Source of the DNA: Desulfobacterales bacterium CG23_combo_of_CG06-09_8_20_14_all_52_9
GTDB taxonomy: Bacteria; Desulfobacterota; Desulfobacteria; Desulfobacterales; UBA2156
Assembly (NCBI GenBank): GCA_002771315.1
Contig: PCSF01000086.1
Location: forward strand, 1-7,045
Direction of reading: 5' to 3'
DNA: 7,045 nt
The position numbers and the translations under genes were made by a program. Below are positions 6,592 through 7,045 of this stretch, piece after piece. Positions within the stretch are counted from its first letter, which is position 1. Each line of letters opens with the position of its first letter. The notes beneath the pieces are model-generated. The model made no database searches and was not told the origin of the DNA. It saw only the letters and a program-made list of their open reading frames with translations.

Positions 6592-7045
6592 ATGTCCTGG
6601 GATTATGTCTTTGAACTGATCAAGAGCATCCTCATCACTCAGACAGGCATCCCCAGCCTGTCGATCAAAGAGGTGGTGATGCTGCTCGTCGCCCTCTTTT
6701 TCCTTTACCTGGCCGTGGCTAAGGGCTACGAGCCGCTGCTTCTGGTACCCATCGGCTTCGGCATCTTTCTGGTCAATTTCCCGCTGGTGCCGTTGATGGG
6801 CTTCACCGAGCAAGGCGCGCCGGAACTGATCCGCGCCTTTTTCAAGTACGGGGTGGAGTGGGAGATCATTCCCTGCGTGATTTTCCTGGGGTTGGGGGCC
6901 ATGACCGACTTCGGCCCTTTGATCGCCAACCCCAAAACCCTGATCATCGGCGCCGGTGCCCAACTGGGGGTTTTCATCACTTACATCGGCGTGCTCTTTT
7001 TCGGGTTTACCCTGAAGGAAGCTGCCTCGGTGGGCATCATCGGCG
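6592..7045 (+). CDS. Na+-translocating decarboxylase beta subunit (OadB/MmdB/GcdB family), 5' part
   Basis: The first 151 residues of a polytopic membrane protein that runs off the window. Members decarboxylate carboxybiotin and couple this to Na+ export. Recognisable family blocks are AVAKGYEPLLLVPIGFGIFL (41-60), the charged re-entrant-like segment FKYGVEWEIIPCVIFLGLGAMTDFGPLIANPKT (84-116) and GAQLGVFITYIGVLFFGFTLKEAASVGIIG (122-151). The sequence stops just before the expected GGADGP region, which holds the Asp essential for Na+ coupling in Klebsiella OadB, so catalytic competence cannot be judged. ATG 6592 follows GAGGTGG (6579-6585) by a short spacer. The 17-base gap from the carboxyltransferase gene indicates one transcript. 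The small anchor (gamma/delta) and biotin-carrier subunits are not between the two genes. Confidence 0.94.
   Translation, partial: MSWDYVFELIKSILITQTGIPSLSIKEVVMLLVALFFLYLAVAKGYEPLLLVPIGFGIFLVNFPLVPLMGFTEQGAPELIRAFFKYGVEWEIIPCVIFLGLGAMTDFGPLIANPKTLIIGAGAQLGVFITYIGVLFFGFTLKEAASVGIIG

Overview
The window reads as a piece of a Gram-negative, probably anaerobic bacterial chromosome. The best guess is Desulfobacterota (the former Deltaproteobacteria: syntrophs and sulfate reducers). This rests on a sodium-pump decarboxylase pair (MmdA-like carboxyltransferase plus OadB-family beta subunit), a KamA-type radical SAM aminomutase, and the density of accessory genes. No rRNA or other strong taxonomic marker is present, so the assignment is an inference.

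Layout. Positions 2-541 (+) are the 3' part of an unrecognised gene whose frame is broken by one in-frame TGA at 257-259. It converges on a minus-strand kamA-family gene (609-1754). The next 280 bases hold no gene. A minus-strand accessory block follows: a small SWIB/MDM2-domain gene (2033-2359) with its own promoter, then a toxin-antitoxin pair read antitoxin first (2808-3038), then a MazF/PemK-type RNase overlapping it by 14 bases (2498-2821). The pair has a strong sigma70-type promoter whose -10 lies inside an 11-bp tandem repeat, a likely autoregulatory operator. About 190 bases upstream sits what looks like a decayed coding relic. On the plus strand a 12-TM-type MFS transporter (3342-4574) follows. 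After about 450 bases without a clear gene comes the start of an operon: an acyl-CoA carboxyltransferase (5024-6574), then 17 bases later the N-terminal part of a membrane decarboxylase beta subunit (6592 to the window end).

How the genes work together. The last two genes belong to one machine: the carboxyltransferase moves CO2 from an acyl-CoA (most likely methylmalonyl-CoA) to a biotin carrier, and the membrane subunit decarboxylates carboxybiotin while exporting Na+. The biotin carrier and small membrane-anchor subunits are not in the window and are expected downstream. The toxin and antitoxin form a self-contained addiction module. The KamA homologue, SWIB protein and MFS transporter show no functional link to their neighbours.

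Most worth a second look: the in-frame TGA (pseudogene or recoding), a KamA protein that has lost both halves of the clostridial zinc site while keeping the lysine-binding aspartates, the stand-alone SWIB protein, the operator of the toxin module, and the Ile at the acyl-specificity position of the carboxyltransferase. I found no convincing evidence of a wholly new multi-gene system.
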